Positions 9,107-17,654 of a stretch of 64,000 nt of DNA are shown piece by piece. Position numbers and translations under genes: made by a program. The stretch lies in contig CALRPU020000010.1 of NCBI GenBank assembly GCA_943370175.1, forward strand, positions 1-64,000, in the 5' to 3' direction. Position 1 is the first letter of the stretch; each line of letters opens with the position of its first letter. Below the pieces are notes generated by a model. The model had not been told where the DNA came from. It worked only from the letters and a program-made list of their open reading frames with translations, and searched no databases. Origin of the DNA: Ideonella_A intermedia_A. Its GTDB lineage: Bacteria > Pseudomonadota > Gammaproteobacteria > Burkholderiales > Burkholderiaceae_C.

Positions 9107-9979
9107 ATGAGCTGGCTGGAAAAACTGCTGCCCCCCAAAATGCAGCAAACCGACCCGTCGGAACGCCGCACGGTGCCGGAAGGGCTGTGGATCAAGTGCC
9201 CGTCCTGCGAGACGGTGCTTTACAAGACCGACCTCGAACAGAACGTCAATGTGTGTCCCAAGTGCGGGCACCACCACCGCATCGGCGCGCGCGCCCGGCT
9301 GGACGCCTTTCTGGACGCCGAGGGCCGCTTCGAAATCGGACAAGAGGTGCTGCCGGTCGACGCCCTGAAGTTCAAGGACAGCAAGAAGTACCCCGACCGG
9401 CTCAAGGACGCGTTGGAAGCCACCGGCGAGACCGACGCCCTCGTGGTGATGGGCGGCGCGCTGCACAGCATCGCGGTGGTCGCGGCCTGCTTCGAGTTCG
9501 ATTTCATGGGGGGCTCGATGGGCTCGGTGGTGGGCGAGCGTTTCGTGCGCGGGGTCGAGACGGCCGTCGAGCAAAAAACGCCGTTCATCAGCTTCACCGC
9601 CACTGGCGGCGCGCGCATGCAGGAAGGCCTGCTGAGCCTGATGCAGATGGCCAAGACCAACGCCGCGCTGACCCGGCTCGCCAAGGCGAAGCTGCCCTAC
9701 ATCAGCGTGCTCACCGACCCGACGATGGGTGGTGTGTCGGCCAGCTTTGCCTTCGTCGGCGATGTGGTGATCGCGGAACCCAAGGCCTTGATCGGGTTCG
9801 CTGGGCCCCGCGTGATCGAAAACACCGTGCGCGAGAAGCTGCCCGAAGGTTTCCAGCGCGCCGAATTCCTGATGCAGACGGGCGCGGTCGACATGATCGT
9901 CGACCGCCGCCAGCTGCGCGCCACCATCGCCAGCCAGATCGCCATGCTGCAGCGGCTGAGCGCGGACGCCGTCGCCTGA
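9107..9979 (+). CDS. accD: Acetyl-CoA carboxylase carboxyltransferase subunit beta (AccD)
   Basis: Beta half of the carboxyltransferase that makes malonyl-CoA. The ATG at 9107 gives 290 residues, typical for AccD, beginning MSWLEKLLPPKMQQ. A four-cysteine zinc ribbon is intact at Cys31, Cys34, Cys50 and Cys53 (CPSCETVLYK ... CPKCGHHH). The crotonase-fold body has GGSMGSVVGERF, TATGGARMQEG and TDPTMGGVSASFA. trp-accD-folC order is conserved in beta- and gammaproteobacteria. Confidence 0.96.
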   Translation: MSWLEKLLPPKMQQTDPSERRTVPEGLWIKCPSCETVLYKTDLEQNVNVCPKCGHHHRIGARARLDAFLDAEGRFEIGQEVLPVDALKFKDSKKYPDRLKDALEATGETDALVVMGGALHSIAVVAACFEFDFMGGSMGSVVGERFVRGVETAVEQKTPFISFTATGGARMQEGLLSLMQMAKTNAALTRLAKAKLPYISVLTDPTMGGVSASFAFVGDVVIAEPKALIGFAGPRVIENTVREKLPEGFQRAEFLMQTGAVDMIVDRRQLRATIASQIAMLQRLSADAVA

Positions 9980-10034
9980 CCGCGACCGTCCGTTCCGCCC
10001 CCGCGGCCTTGCCCGCACCTTTGCCCCAGACCAC

Positions 10035-10056
10035 GCCGGGCCGCTTGCGGCCCGGC
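10035..10056. terminator. Perfect GC-rich inverted repeat between accD and folC
   Basis: GCCGGGCCGC / GCGGCCCGGC form a perfect 10-base inverted repeat separated by TT, in the 85-base gap between accD and folC. There is no T run after it, so it is not a textbook intrinsic terminator. It ends only 8 bases before the folC ATG, so if formed in RNA it would cover the folC ribosome site. It could be a weak terminator, a processing site or a translational brake. Confidence 0.4.
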
Positions 10057-10064
10057 GCCATGTC

Positions 10065-11384
10065 ATGACCGACGCCTCGATTGTTTCCGCGCCGCAGACC
10101 CTGGCCGACTGGCTGGCCCACTGCGACCGCATGCACCCCATCTCGATGGACCTGTCGCTGGAGCGCACGGTCGAGGTGTGCCGCCGCCTGGGCATCCGCT
10201 TTGCCATGCCGCTGGTCACCGTGGCCGGCACCAACGGCAAGGGTTCGACCTGCGCGATGATCGAGGCCATCGCGCTGCAGGCGGGCTACCGCGTGGGCGT
10301 GTACCAGAAGCCAGAGCTGGTCCATTTCGAGGAACGCTGCCGTGTTGGCGGGCAGGCCGTGGCCGCCGACGCGCTGCTGCCGCACTTCGACGCCGTCGAG
10401 CGCGCGCGCGGCGACATCACGCTGACCAAGTTCGAGTTCAGCACCCTCGCCATCGCCCGCCTGTTGTCGATGGCGGAGGTGGACCTGGTCGTGCTCGAGG
10501 TGGGTCTGGGCGGGCGCTACGACGCCGTCAACGCCTTCGACCCCGACGCGGTGGTGATCACCAGCATCGACCTCGATCACATGGAGTTCCTGGGCCCTGA
10601 CCGCGAGGCCATCGGCCTGGAGAAGGCGCAGGTCATGCGCGCTGGCCGGCCGGCGGTCGTCAGCGACCCGCTGCCCCCGACCAGCGTGGTCAACCACGCG
10701 GGCGCCATCGGTGCCGACCTGTGGTTGGTCGGCAGGGATTTCATGACCGGCGGCGACAAGCAGCAATGGGCCTGGAAGGGGCGCCACCAGCGCTTCAATG
10801 GCCTGGCCTACCCGGCACTGCGCGGCGCCAACCAACTGCTGAACGCGGCGGGCGTGCTGGCGCTGTTTGAGGCCCTGCGCGATTGTCTGCCCATCACGGC
10901 GCAGGCCGTGCGCACCGGCCTGGCGCTGGTGGAATTGCCTGGGCGATTCCAGATCGTGCCCGGCCAGCCGACCCTGGTGCTGGACGTCGCCCACAACCCG
11001 CACGCGGTGTCCACGCTGGTCCACAACCTTGACCAGATGGGGTTCTTTCCCCGCACCCACCTGGTGTTCGGGGCCATGGCCGACAAAGACTTGGCGGGCA
11101 TGCTGAGCCGGCTGGCGCCGCTGGTCGATGCATGGCACTTCACCGACCTGCCCGGCTCGCGCGCCGCGCGGTCGTCCGAGCTGATGGCCCTGCACGAGGC
11201 CTTGGCGCTCAAGGGGCCGGGCGAGGTGACCCGCCACGCACACGCCGACCCGGCCACGGCGCTCGCCGCCGCGGTCGCCGCCGCAGACCCGGCTGATAGA
11301 ATCGTTGTCTGCGGGTCCTTCCTGACGCTGGGGGGGATTCTGAAAAACGGCCTGCCGAAACTGGCGGCCAAGCACTTGGGCTGA
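10065..11384 (+). CDS. folC: Bifunctional dihydrofolate/folylpolyglutamate synthase (FolC)
   Basis: Adds glutamate to dihydropteroate and then further glutamates to folates. 439 residues; Mur-ligase-like ATPase with a P-loop at residues 55-62 (GTNGKGST), KFEFSTLAIARLL, GLGGRYDAVN, DLDHMEFLG, and the C-terminal domain marker DVAHNPHAV. No separate SD is obvious before the ATG at 10065, which lies just after a GC-rich palindrome. It precedes the SPOR-domain gene, as in E. coli (folC-dedD-cvpA-purF). Confidence 0.95.
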   Translation: MTDASIVSAPQTLADWLAHCDRMHPISMDLSLERTVEVCRRLGIRFAMPLVTVAGTNGKGSTCAMIEAIALQAGYRVGVYQKPELVHFEERCRVGGQAVAADALLPHFDAVERARGDITLTKFEFSTLAIARLLSMAEVDLVVLEVGLGGRYDAVNAFDPDAVVITSIDLDHMEFLGPDREAIGLEKAQVMRAGRPAVVSDPLPPTSVVNHAGAIGADLWLVGRDFMTGGDKQQWAWKGRHQRFNGLAYPALRGANQLLNAAGVLALFEALRDCLPITAQAVRTGLALVELPGRFQIVPGQPTLVLDVAHNPHAVSTLVHNLDQMGFFPRTHLVFGAMADKDLAGMLSRLAPLVDAWHFTDLPGSRAARSSELMALHEALALKGPGEVTRHAHADPATALAAAVAAADPADRIVVCGSFLTLGGILKNGLPKLAAKHLG

Positions 11385-11507
11385 CACCCGCCGGCGGCGT
11401 GCAGACGCTGCCATTCGGCTCGGTCTGTGTCCACCGTCATTGCACCGGCCGCGCCCCTGGTCCATCGGCGCGGCATGCGTTGATGAATCCACTGAAACCG
11501 GTATCGC

Positions 11508-12347
11508 ATGGGCCTGCTGTCTTCCTTGTTTTCCCGTTCCGACGGCGATGGTGGCGCGTCGGGGGGCGACCCTGACCCGGCCGACAGCGTCGCCCAGGCC
11601 CGCACGCGGGCGCGGCAGCGCCTGCTCGGCGCGGTGGTGCTGGTGGGCCTGGGCATCGTGGGCTTTCCGCTGCTGTTCGAGACCCAGCCGCGACCGATCC
11701 CGGTGGACGTGCCCATCGACATCCCGCGCAAGGAATTGGCCGCCCCGCTGGTGCTGCCCTCCGCGCGCCCGGCCAGCGGCAAGGCCACCGCCAACAGCGC
11801 CGCCAACGCCGGCACCCAGCCCGACGCTGCGCAGGCCAATTCAGCGACCACGGCGACCAAGGCCCCGTCGTCAAACGACGTCATCACCGAGACCGCTGCC
11901 GAAGCCGGCATGGCGCCCGCGCGCCCGGCGGCCGACCTGCGGCCGGCCTCGGCCCCGCGGCCGGCCGAGCGGACCGCGGACAAGGGGCCTGACAAAGCGG
12001 CCGACAAACCCGCTGACAAAGACCGACCTGCCGACCGGCCCGTCGCTCCCGCCGCTGGCGACGCAGCGCGGGCCCAGGCTCTGCTGGACGGCAAGCCCGC
12101 CGCGGCTTCGGCCGCAGCCACGCGATTCATCGTGCAGGTGGGCGCCTTCGCCGACCCGGTGCAGGCCCGCGAGACGCGCCTGAAGGTCGAACGGCTGGGC
12201 CTCGTCACCTATACCCACATCGCGCAGACGCCGCAGGGCGATCGCACCCGCGTGCGGGTCGGGCCTGTGCCCACGCGGCAAGAGGCTGAAAAGGTCGCCG
12301 CCAAGATCAAGGCCGTGGGCTTGCCCGCCGCCATCCTCACGCTGTGA
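11508..12347 (+). CDS. dedD: SPOR-domain division protein (DedD-like)
   Basis: 279 residues with one N-terminal membrane segment (RLLGAVVLVGLGIVGFPLLF, about residues 38-57), a long Ala/Pro/Lys-rich periplasmic linker, and a C-terminal SPOR domain (FIVQVGAFADPVQARETR ... RVRVGPVPTRQEAEKVA). SPOR domains bind denuded septal peptidoglycan, so a role at the division septum is expected. Its position between folC and cvpA-purF matches E. coli dedD. The linker repeats ADKGPDK/ADKPADK-type units. The symbol is by synteny and architecture. Confidence 0.85.
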   Translation: MGLLSSLFSRSDGDGGASGGDPDPADSVAQARTRARQRLLGAVVLVGLGIVGFPLLFETQPRPIPVDVPIDIPRKELAAPLVLPSARPASGKATANSAANAGTQPDAAQANSATTATKAPSSNDVITETAAEAGMAPARPAADLRPASAPRPAERTADKGPDKAADKPADKDRPADRPVAPAAGDAARAQALLDGKPAAASAAATRFIVQVGAFADPVQARETRLKVERLGLVTYTHIAQTPQGDRTRVRVGPVPTRQEAEKVAAKIKAVGLPAAILTL

Positions 12348-12366
12348 ACGCACCGGGAGCGGGTTG

Positions 12367-12888
12367 GTGCTGTCGGGATTGAACGGCGTTGACGCGGCCC
12401 TGCTGGGCGCGCTCGGCCTGTCGATGCTGCTCGGGCTGATGCGCGGGCTGGTCTACGAAGTGATGTCGCTGATTGGCTGGGCGGTGGCTTACGTGGCGGC
12501 CTACCTGTTCAGCCCGCAGGTGCTTGCCTGGTTGCCGGCGGGGCGCCTGTCCGGCGCCGGCGTGGCAGTGCAAGCCGAGTTCATGCCCTTCGTGGCCTTT
12601 GCGCTGTGCTTCGCGGCGGTCCTGATCGCTTGGAGCCTCGTGTCCCATCTGGTGCGCCTGCTGGTGCGCGCCACGCCGCTGAGCGGTCTGGACCGTGTGC
12701 TCGGTGGCGTGTTCGGCCTGTTGCGCGGCGTGCTGCTGCTGTTGGCGGTCAGCGTGGTGGTGGCCATGACGCCGTGGTCGCAGGCCGCTGCGTGGCGCGG
12801 CGCGGCGACGGTGGGCTGGCTGCACGCTGCGACCCGCTGGGTCGAGCCCTTGCTGCCGCCCGGCGCGGCGCGCTGGCTGGGTCGATGA
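12367..12888 (+). CDS. cvpA: CvpA family inner-membrane protein
   Basis: About 173 residues with four hydrophobic segments (VDAALLGALGLSMLLGLMRG, IGWAVAYVAAYLF, FVAFALCFAAVLIAWSLV, GLLRGVLLLLAVSVVVAM), the layout of CvpA, an envelope-homeostasis protein encoded before purF in many bacteria. GGGAG at 12355-12359 best suits the GTG at 12367; an in-frame TTG at 12364 is the alternative. Its exact function is not established. Confidence 0.87.
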   Translation: MLSGLNGVDAALLGALGLSMLLGLMRGLVYEVMSLIGWAVAYVAAYLFSPQVLAWLPAGRLSGAGVAVQAEFMPFVAFALCFAAVLIAWSLVSHLVRLLVRATPLSGLDRVLGGVFGLLRGVLLLLAVSVVVAMTPWSQAAAWRGAATVGWLHAATRWVEPLLPPGAARWLGR

Positions 12889-12972
12889 AATCTGAACCTT
12901 GTCGTGCGGCGCCCAGGCCGCACCGCTTCACAATCTCTGGTCGCGGTCCGCGACGAACCCAAGGGTGATCCC

Positions 12973-14505
12973 ATGTGCGGCATCGTCGGAGTCATCTCCA
13001 AGTCCCCCGTCAACCAGCTGATCTACGACGCCTTGCTGCTGCTGCAGCACCGCGGCCAGGACGCCGCCGGCATCGTCACCATGCTGGGCACCAAGTGCTT
13101 CATGCACAAGGCGCGCGGCATGGTGCGCGACGTCTTTCGCACCCGCAACATGCGGGCGCTGCCCGGCAGCGTGGGGCTGGGCCAGGTGCGCTACCCCACC
13201 GCCGGCAACGCCTACAGCGAGGAAGAAGCCCAGCCGTTCTACGTCAATGCCCCGTTCGGCATTGTGCTGGTGCACAACGGCAACCTCACCAACGCGCTGA
13301 CCCTGCGCCGCGAGCTGGAAACCATCGATCGCCGGCACATCAACACCGACAGCGACACCGAGGTGCTGATCAACATCCTGGCCCACGAACTGCAACGCGC
13401 CGTCGGCGACGGCCCGCTGACGCCCGATGGCGTGTTCGCGGCGGTGGCCTCAGTGCACAAGCGCATCAAAGGCTCGTACGCGGTGGTGGCCTTGATTGCT
13501 GGCCACGGGCTGCTGGCGTTCCGTGACCCCTTCGGCATTCGCCCGTTGTGCTTTGGCGAGGGCACCGGCCCCGATGGCGCCGCCGAGGTGATGGTGGCCA
13601 GCGAGTCGGTGGCGCTCGAGGGCACGGCCCACAAGGTGACCCGCGACGTGGCCCCTGGGGAGGCGATCTACATCGACCTGGCCGGCCAGGTTCATGCCCG
13701 CCAGTGCGCCGATCACCCGACGCTCAACCCCTGCATGTTCGAGTTCGTCTACCTGGCGCGCCCGGACTCGGTGATGGATGGCATCTCGGTCTACCAGGCC
13801 CGCTTGAACATGGGCGAGACGCTGGCCAAGCGCCTGATCTCCACGATGCCGCCCAACGAGATCGACGTGGTGATCCCGATCCCCGAGTCCAGCCGCCCCA
13901 GTGCGATGCAGCTGGCGCAGAAGATCGGCAAGCCCTACCGCGAAGGCTTCGTCAAGAACCGCTACGTTGGTCGCACCTTCATCATGCCGGGCCAGGGCCA
14001 GCGCAAGAAAAGTGTGCGCCAGAAGCTCAATGCGATCGTCAGCGAGTTCAAGGGCCGCAATGTGCTGCTGGTCGACGACTCCATCGTGCGCGGCACCACC
14101 AGCAAGGAAATCGTGCAGATGGCCCGCGAGGCCGGTGCGCGCAAGGTCTACATGGCCTCGGCCGCGCCGCCGGTTCGCTACCCGAACGTCTATGGCATCG
14201 ACATGCCGACGAAGGACGAATTGATCGCCCACGGCCGCAGCATCGAGGAGATCCGTCAGTTCATTGGCGCCGATGCGCTGATCTACCAGGACGTCGACGC
14301 GATGAAGAAGGTGGTGCTGGCGCTGAACCCCGAGTTGGCCGGCTTCGAGGCCTCGTGCTTTGACGGCCACTACATCACTGGCGACGTCAGCGCGTCCGAC
14401 TTCGACGAGATGGCCGCGCAGCGCAAGGCGCAGGGCGACGAGGAAGACAGCAGCGCCGCCGACCGCAGTCGCCTGGCCCTGCAAAGCGCGACGGAGACCC
14501 GCTGA
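12973..14505 (+). CDS. purF: Amidophosphoribosyltransferase (PurF)
   Basis: First committed step of purine synthesis: makes phosphoribosylamine from PRPP and glutamine. The ATG at 12973 is chosen because it puts the catalytic Cys at position 2 (MCGIVGVISKSPVNQ), exposed after Met removal as in this Ntn-hydrolase family. The PRPP motif LLVDDSIVRGTTSKE lies near residue 365. 510 residues, usual length. The TGA shares its last base with the ATG of metZ. Confidence 0.97.
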   Translation: MCGIVGVISKSPVNQLIYDALLLLQHRGQDAAGIVTMLGTKCFMHKARGMVRDVFRTRNMRALPGSVGLGQVRYPTAGNAYSEEEAQPFYVNAPFGIVLVHNGNLTNALTLRRELETIDRRHINTDSDTEVLINILAHELQRAVGDGPLTPDGVFAAVASVHKRIKGSYAVVALIAGHGLLAFRDPFGIRPLCFGEGTGPDGAAEVMVASESVALEGTAHKVTRDVAPGEAIYIDLAGQVHARQCADHPTLNPCMFEFVYLARPDSVMDGISVYQARLNMGETLAKRLISTMPPNEIDVVIPIPESSRPSAMQLAQKIGKPYREGFVKNRYVGRTFIMPGQGQRKKSVRQKLNAIVSEFKGRNVLLVDDSIVRGTTSKEIVQMAREAGARKVYMASAAPPVRYPNVYGIDMPTKDELIAHGRSIEEIRQFIGADALIYQDVDAMKKVVLALNPELAGFEASCFDGHYITGDVSASDFDEMAAQRKAQGDEEDSSAADRSRLALQSATETR

Positions 14506-15749
14506 TGAGTGACAAGAAGACGATCCCCCAGGTGGACCTGCCGTCCGGCCTGCGCCTGGACACCCTGGCCGTGCGCGAGGGCCTGCCGCGCAGCGCCTGG
14601 GGCGAGAACTCCGAGGCCCTGTTCCTGACCAGCAGCTTCGTGCAGCCCGACGCGGCCACGGCCGCCGCGCGCTTCGCCAACGAGGAAGAGGCCTTCATCT
14701 ATTCCCGCTTCACCAACCCGACGGTGATGATGATGGAGCGCCGCTTGGCCGCGCTGGAAGGTGCCGGCGCCTGCATCGCCACCTCCAGCGGCATGAGCGC
14801 CATCTTGCTGACCGGCATGGCGGTGCTGAAGGCGGGCGATCACGTGATCTGCTCGCAAAGCGTGTTCGGGTCGACGCTGATGCTGTTCGGGCGCGAGTTC
14901 GCGAAGTTCGGTGTGGAGACCACCTTCGTGTCGCAGACCGACGTGGGCGAGTGGCAGCGCGCGGTCAAGCCCAACACCCGCCTGCTGTTCGCGGAGTCGC
15001 CCACCAACCCGCTGACCGAGGTTTGCGACATCCGCGCGCTGGCAGAGATCGCCCGGGGCGCCGGCGCCTTGCTGGCCGTCGACAACTGCTTTTGCTCACC
15101 GGCGTTGCAGCGGCCGGTCGGGTTGGGTGCCGACCTCGTCATCCACTCGGGCACCAAGTACCTGGATGGCCAGGGCCGGGTGATCGCCGGCGCCGTGTGC
15201 GGCCCCGAGGCGTTGATCAATGACAAGTTCGTGCCGGTGATGCGCAGCGCGGGCATGAGCCTGTCGCCGTTCAATGCCTGGGTGGTCTTGAAGGGCCTGG
15301 AGACCTTGTCGATCCGCATGGCCGCGCAGAGCGAACGCGCGCTGGGCCTGGCCCACTGGCTGGAGCAGCAGCCGCAAGTCGAGCGGGTGTTCTACCCGGG
15401 CCTGGCCTCGCACCCTCAGCACGCGCTGGCGATGGCCCAACAATCGGGCTGTGGTGGCGCCGTGGTGTCGTTCATCGTGCGCGGCCAGCAAGCGGGCGGG
15501 CCCGAGCAGGCCCGCAAGAACGCGTTCCACGTCATCGACCAGACGCGGGTGATGTCGATCACCGCCAACCTGGGCGACACCAAGACCACCATCACCCACC
15601 CCGCCAGCACCTCCCACGGGCGCCTGACCGAAACGCAGCGGCAGGCCGCTGGCATCACCCAGGGCATGGTGCGGGTGGCCGTGGGCCTGGACGACCTGCG
15701 CGACCTGCAGGCCGACCTCGCGCGCGGGCTGGACGCCCTGATTCCCTGA
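14505..15749 (+). CDS. metZ: O-succinylhomoserine sulfhydrylase (MetZ)
   Basis: Cys/Met-metabolism PLP enzyme, 414 residues, expected to make homocysteine directly from O-succinylhomoserine and sulfide. It shows EAFIYSRFTNPTVMMME, SSGMSAILLTGMAVL, AESPTNPLTEV, and the PLP lysine in VIHSGTKYLDGQGR. The QGR after the lysine motif and the purF-metZ context are typical of MetZ rather than MetB/MetC. The start overlaps the purF stop by one base, so the two are coupled; no room exists for a separate promoter or riboswitch. Confidence 0.92.
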   Translation: MSDKKTIPQVDLPSGLRLDTLAVREGLPRSAWGENSEALFLTSSFVQPDAATAAARFANEEEAFIYSRFTNPTVMMMERRLAALEGAGACIATSSGMSAILLTGMAVLKAGDHVICSQSVFGSTLMLFGREFAKFGVETTFVSQTDVGEWQRAVKPNTRLLFAESPTNPLTEVCDIRALAEIARGAGALLAVDNCFCSPALQRPVGLGADLVIHSGTKYLDGQGRVIAGAVCGPEALINDKFVPVMRSAGMSLSPFNAWVVLKGLETLSIRMAAQSERALGLAHWLEQQPQVERVFYPGLASHPQHALAMAQQSGCGGAVVSFIVRGQQAGGPEQARKNAFHVIDQTRVMSITANLGDTKTTITHPASTSHGRLTETQRQAAGITQGMVRVAVGLDDLRDLQADLARGLDALIP

Positions 15750-15770
15750 TTGAATTGCCGACCCTGAGCC

Positions 15771-17171
15771 ATGAGCGCTGTACGCACCCGATTTGCCCCG
15801 TCGCCGACGGGCTTCATCCACCTCGGCAACATCCGGTCGGCCTTGTTTCCATGGGCCTTCGCGCGCGCCAAGGGTGGCGTTTTCATCCTGCGCATTGAAG
15901 ACACCGACGTGGAGCGTTCGTCGTTGGAGGCCGTGGACGTCATCGTGGAGGGCATGCAGTGGCTGGGCCTGAACCACGACGAAGGCCCGTACTTTCAGAT
16001 GCAGCGCATGGACCGATACAAGGCGGTCCTGGCCCAGATGCTGGACCAGGGCCTGGCCTACCGCTGCTACATGTCGACGGCCGAGCTGGACGCGCTGCGC
16101 GAACGGCAGCAGGCCGCCAAGGAAAAGCCGCGCTACGACGGCGCCTGGCGTCCCGAGCCTGGCAAGGTGCTGCCGCCCGTGCCCGAGGGCGTGTTGCCGG
16201 TCATCCGCTTCCGCAATCCGCAGGGCGGCGCGGTGGCGTGGGACGACAAGGTCAAGGGCCGCATCGAGATCAGCAACGATGAGCTGGACGACCTGGTCAT
16301 CGCGCGGCCCGACGGCACGCCCACCTACAACTTCTGTGTCGTGGTCGACGACCTGGACATGGGCATCACCCATGTGATTCGCGGCGATGACCATGTCAAC
16401 AACACGCCGCGCCAGATCAACATCCTGCGCGCGCTTGGTGCGCTGCCGCCGGTCTACGCCCACCTGCCCACGGTGCTCAACGAGCAGGGCGAGAAGATGA
16501 GCAAACGCCATGGCGCCAAGCCCGTCACCCAGTACCGGGACGAGGGCTACCTGGCCGACGCGGTGGTCAACTACCTGGCCCGCCTGGGCTGGAGCCACGG
16601 CGACGACGAGATCTTTTCGCGCGAGCAGCTGCTGCAGTGGTTCGACCTCGACCACCTCGGCAAGAGCGCCGGCCAGTTCGACGAGGCCAAGCTGCGCTGG
16701 GTCAACGCCCAGCACATGAAGGCGGTGGCGCCTGCTGCGTTGGCGCCCCTCGTGGTGGATCAACTGGCTCGGCTTGGCCACACCGTGGCGGCCGATGCGC
16801 CCTGGCTGGTCGATGCGATCGCCTTGTTTCGCGACCGGTGCAGCACCACGGTGGAGTTGGCCGAATGGCTGTCGATGTACGCCGCGCCAGTGCAGCCCAG
16901 CGCGGACGACCTGGCCACGCACGTGACCGACGCCGTGAAGCCAGCGCTGCAGGCCCTGGCCACGGCCCTGGCCGAAGGGGCTTGGGACAAGGTGGCGATC
17001 GCAGCAGCGATCAAGAAGACGCTGACGGCGCACGGCCTGAAGATGCCGGTGCTGGCGCACGCCGTGCGCGTGCTGGTGTGCGGCCGCGCACAGACGCCGT
17101 CAGTGGACGCGGTGCTTGCGCTCTTCAACCAAGATGTTGTGATCAACCGCTTGCGCGCAGGGTCAAAATAA
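15771..17171 (+). CDS. gltX: Glutamyl-tRNA synthetase (GltX)
   Basis: Charges tRNA-Glu with glutamate. 466 residues, class I synthetase with the HIGH-type motif PSPTGFIHLGNIRSA (HLGN at residues 17-20), FILRIEDTD, VIRGDDHVNNTPRQ and the KMSKR loop EKMSKRHGAKPV. It ends 57 bases before a tRNA cluster that includes its own substrate tRNA-Glu, so synthetase and tRNA could share transcription. Confidence 0.97.
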   Translation: MSAVRTRFAPSPTGFIHLGNIRSALFPWAFARAKGGVFILRIEDTDVERSSLEAVDVIVEGMQWLGLNHDEGPYFQMQRMDRYKAVLAQMLDQGLAYRCYMSTAELDALRERQQAAKEKPRYDGAWRPEPGKVLPPVPEGVLPVIRFRNPQGGAVAWDDKVKGRIEISNDELDDLVIARPDGTPTYNFCVVVDDLDMGITHVIRGDDHVNNTPRQINILRALGALPPVYAHLPTVLNEQGEKMSKRHGAKPVTQYRDEGYLADAVVNYLARLGWSHGDDEIFSREQLLQWFDLDHLGKSAGQFDEAKLRWVNAQHMKAVAPAALAPLVVDQLARLGHTVAADAPWLVDAIALFRDRCSTTVELAEWLSMYAAPVQPSADDLATHVTDAVKPALQALATALAEGAWDKVAIAAAIKKTLTAHGLKMPVLAHAVRVLVCGRAQTPSVDAVLALFNQDVVINRLRAGSK

Positions 17172-17228
17172 ATGTACACTCTTGGTCTCGCTTGAACAGC
17201 AAGACAAACACTGCAAAGTGAGTGTCAG

Positions 17229-17304
<76 letters not shown>

Positions 17305-17312
17305 AACAAGCG

Positions 17313-17342
17313 CTGTTCAAGAGAGGTGTTGAACAGGTTTTT
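17313..17342 (+). terminator. Terminator-like hairpin between tRNA-Ala and tRNA-Glu
   Basis: CTGTTCAA (17313-17320) and TTGAACAG (17329-17336) form an 8-base stem with an 8-base loop, followed by GTTTTT ending exactly at the first base of tRNA-Glu. This looks like a weak intrinsic terminator or a processing element within the tRNA transcript. A copy of the 3' arm, TTGAACAG, also occurs at 17192, upstream of tRNA-Ala. Confidence 0.5.
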
Positions 17343-17418
17343 GTCCCCTTCGTCTAGAGGCCTAGGACACCACCCTTTCACGGTGATTACAGGGGTTCGA
17401 ATCCCCTAGGGGACGCCA
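17343..17418 (+). tRNA. tRNA-Glu (anticodon TTC)
   Basis: 76-base cloverleaf beginning GTCCCCTTCGTCTAGAGG. Acceptor GTCCCCT pairs with AGGGGAC; anticodon stem/loop CACCCTTTCACGGTG with anticodon TTC; T-arm GGGGTTCGAATCCCC; CCA is encoded. Confidence 0.97.
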
Positions 17419-17465
17419 AGTTTTGTGGCACTTGTGCAGCGTGATGAACGCGGCAGAAGCCACAT

Positions 17466-17542
17466 GGAGTGGTAGTTCAGTTGGTTAGAATACCGGCCTG
17501 TCACGCCGGGGGTCGCGGGTTCGAGTCCCGTCCACTCCGCCA
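17466..17542 (+). tRNA. tRNA-Asp (anticodon GTC)
   Basis: 77-base cloverleaf. Acceptor GGAGTGG pairs with CCACTCC; D-arm GTTCAGTTGGTTAGAAT; anticodon arm CCGGCCTGTCACGCCGG with anticodon GTC; T-arm CGGGTTCGAGTCCCG; CCA is encoded. Confidence 0.97.
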
Positions 17543-17550
17543 ACCACATC

Positions 17551-17585
17551 AAAGCCCTGTGAGTCGTTGACTCACAGGGCTTTTT
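17551..17585 (+). terminator. Intrinsic terminator after the tRNA cluster
   Basis: AAAGCCCTGTGAGTC / GACTCACAGGGCTTT form a perfect stem of up to 15 base pairs around a GTT loop, running into TTTTT (17581-17585). It is 8 bases after tRNA-Asp, so it ends the gltX/tRNA transcription unit. The convergent lipase gene ends about 70 bases further on. Confidence 0.92.
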
Positions 17586-17654
17586 CACTTTCTGATGCCC
17601 GAAGGCAGATGCGCGCCAAGCCGTTGGTCAGCCTGGCGCGCGATCAGCCTTGCT

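Noticed and set aside
14400..14560. SAM or purine riboswitch before metZ
   Set aside because: metZ starts one base into the purF stop, leaving no leader, and no aptamer-like fold was noticed.
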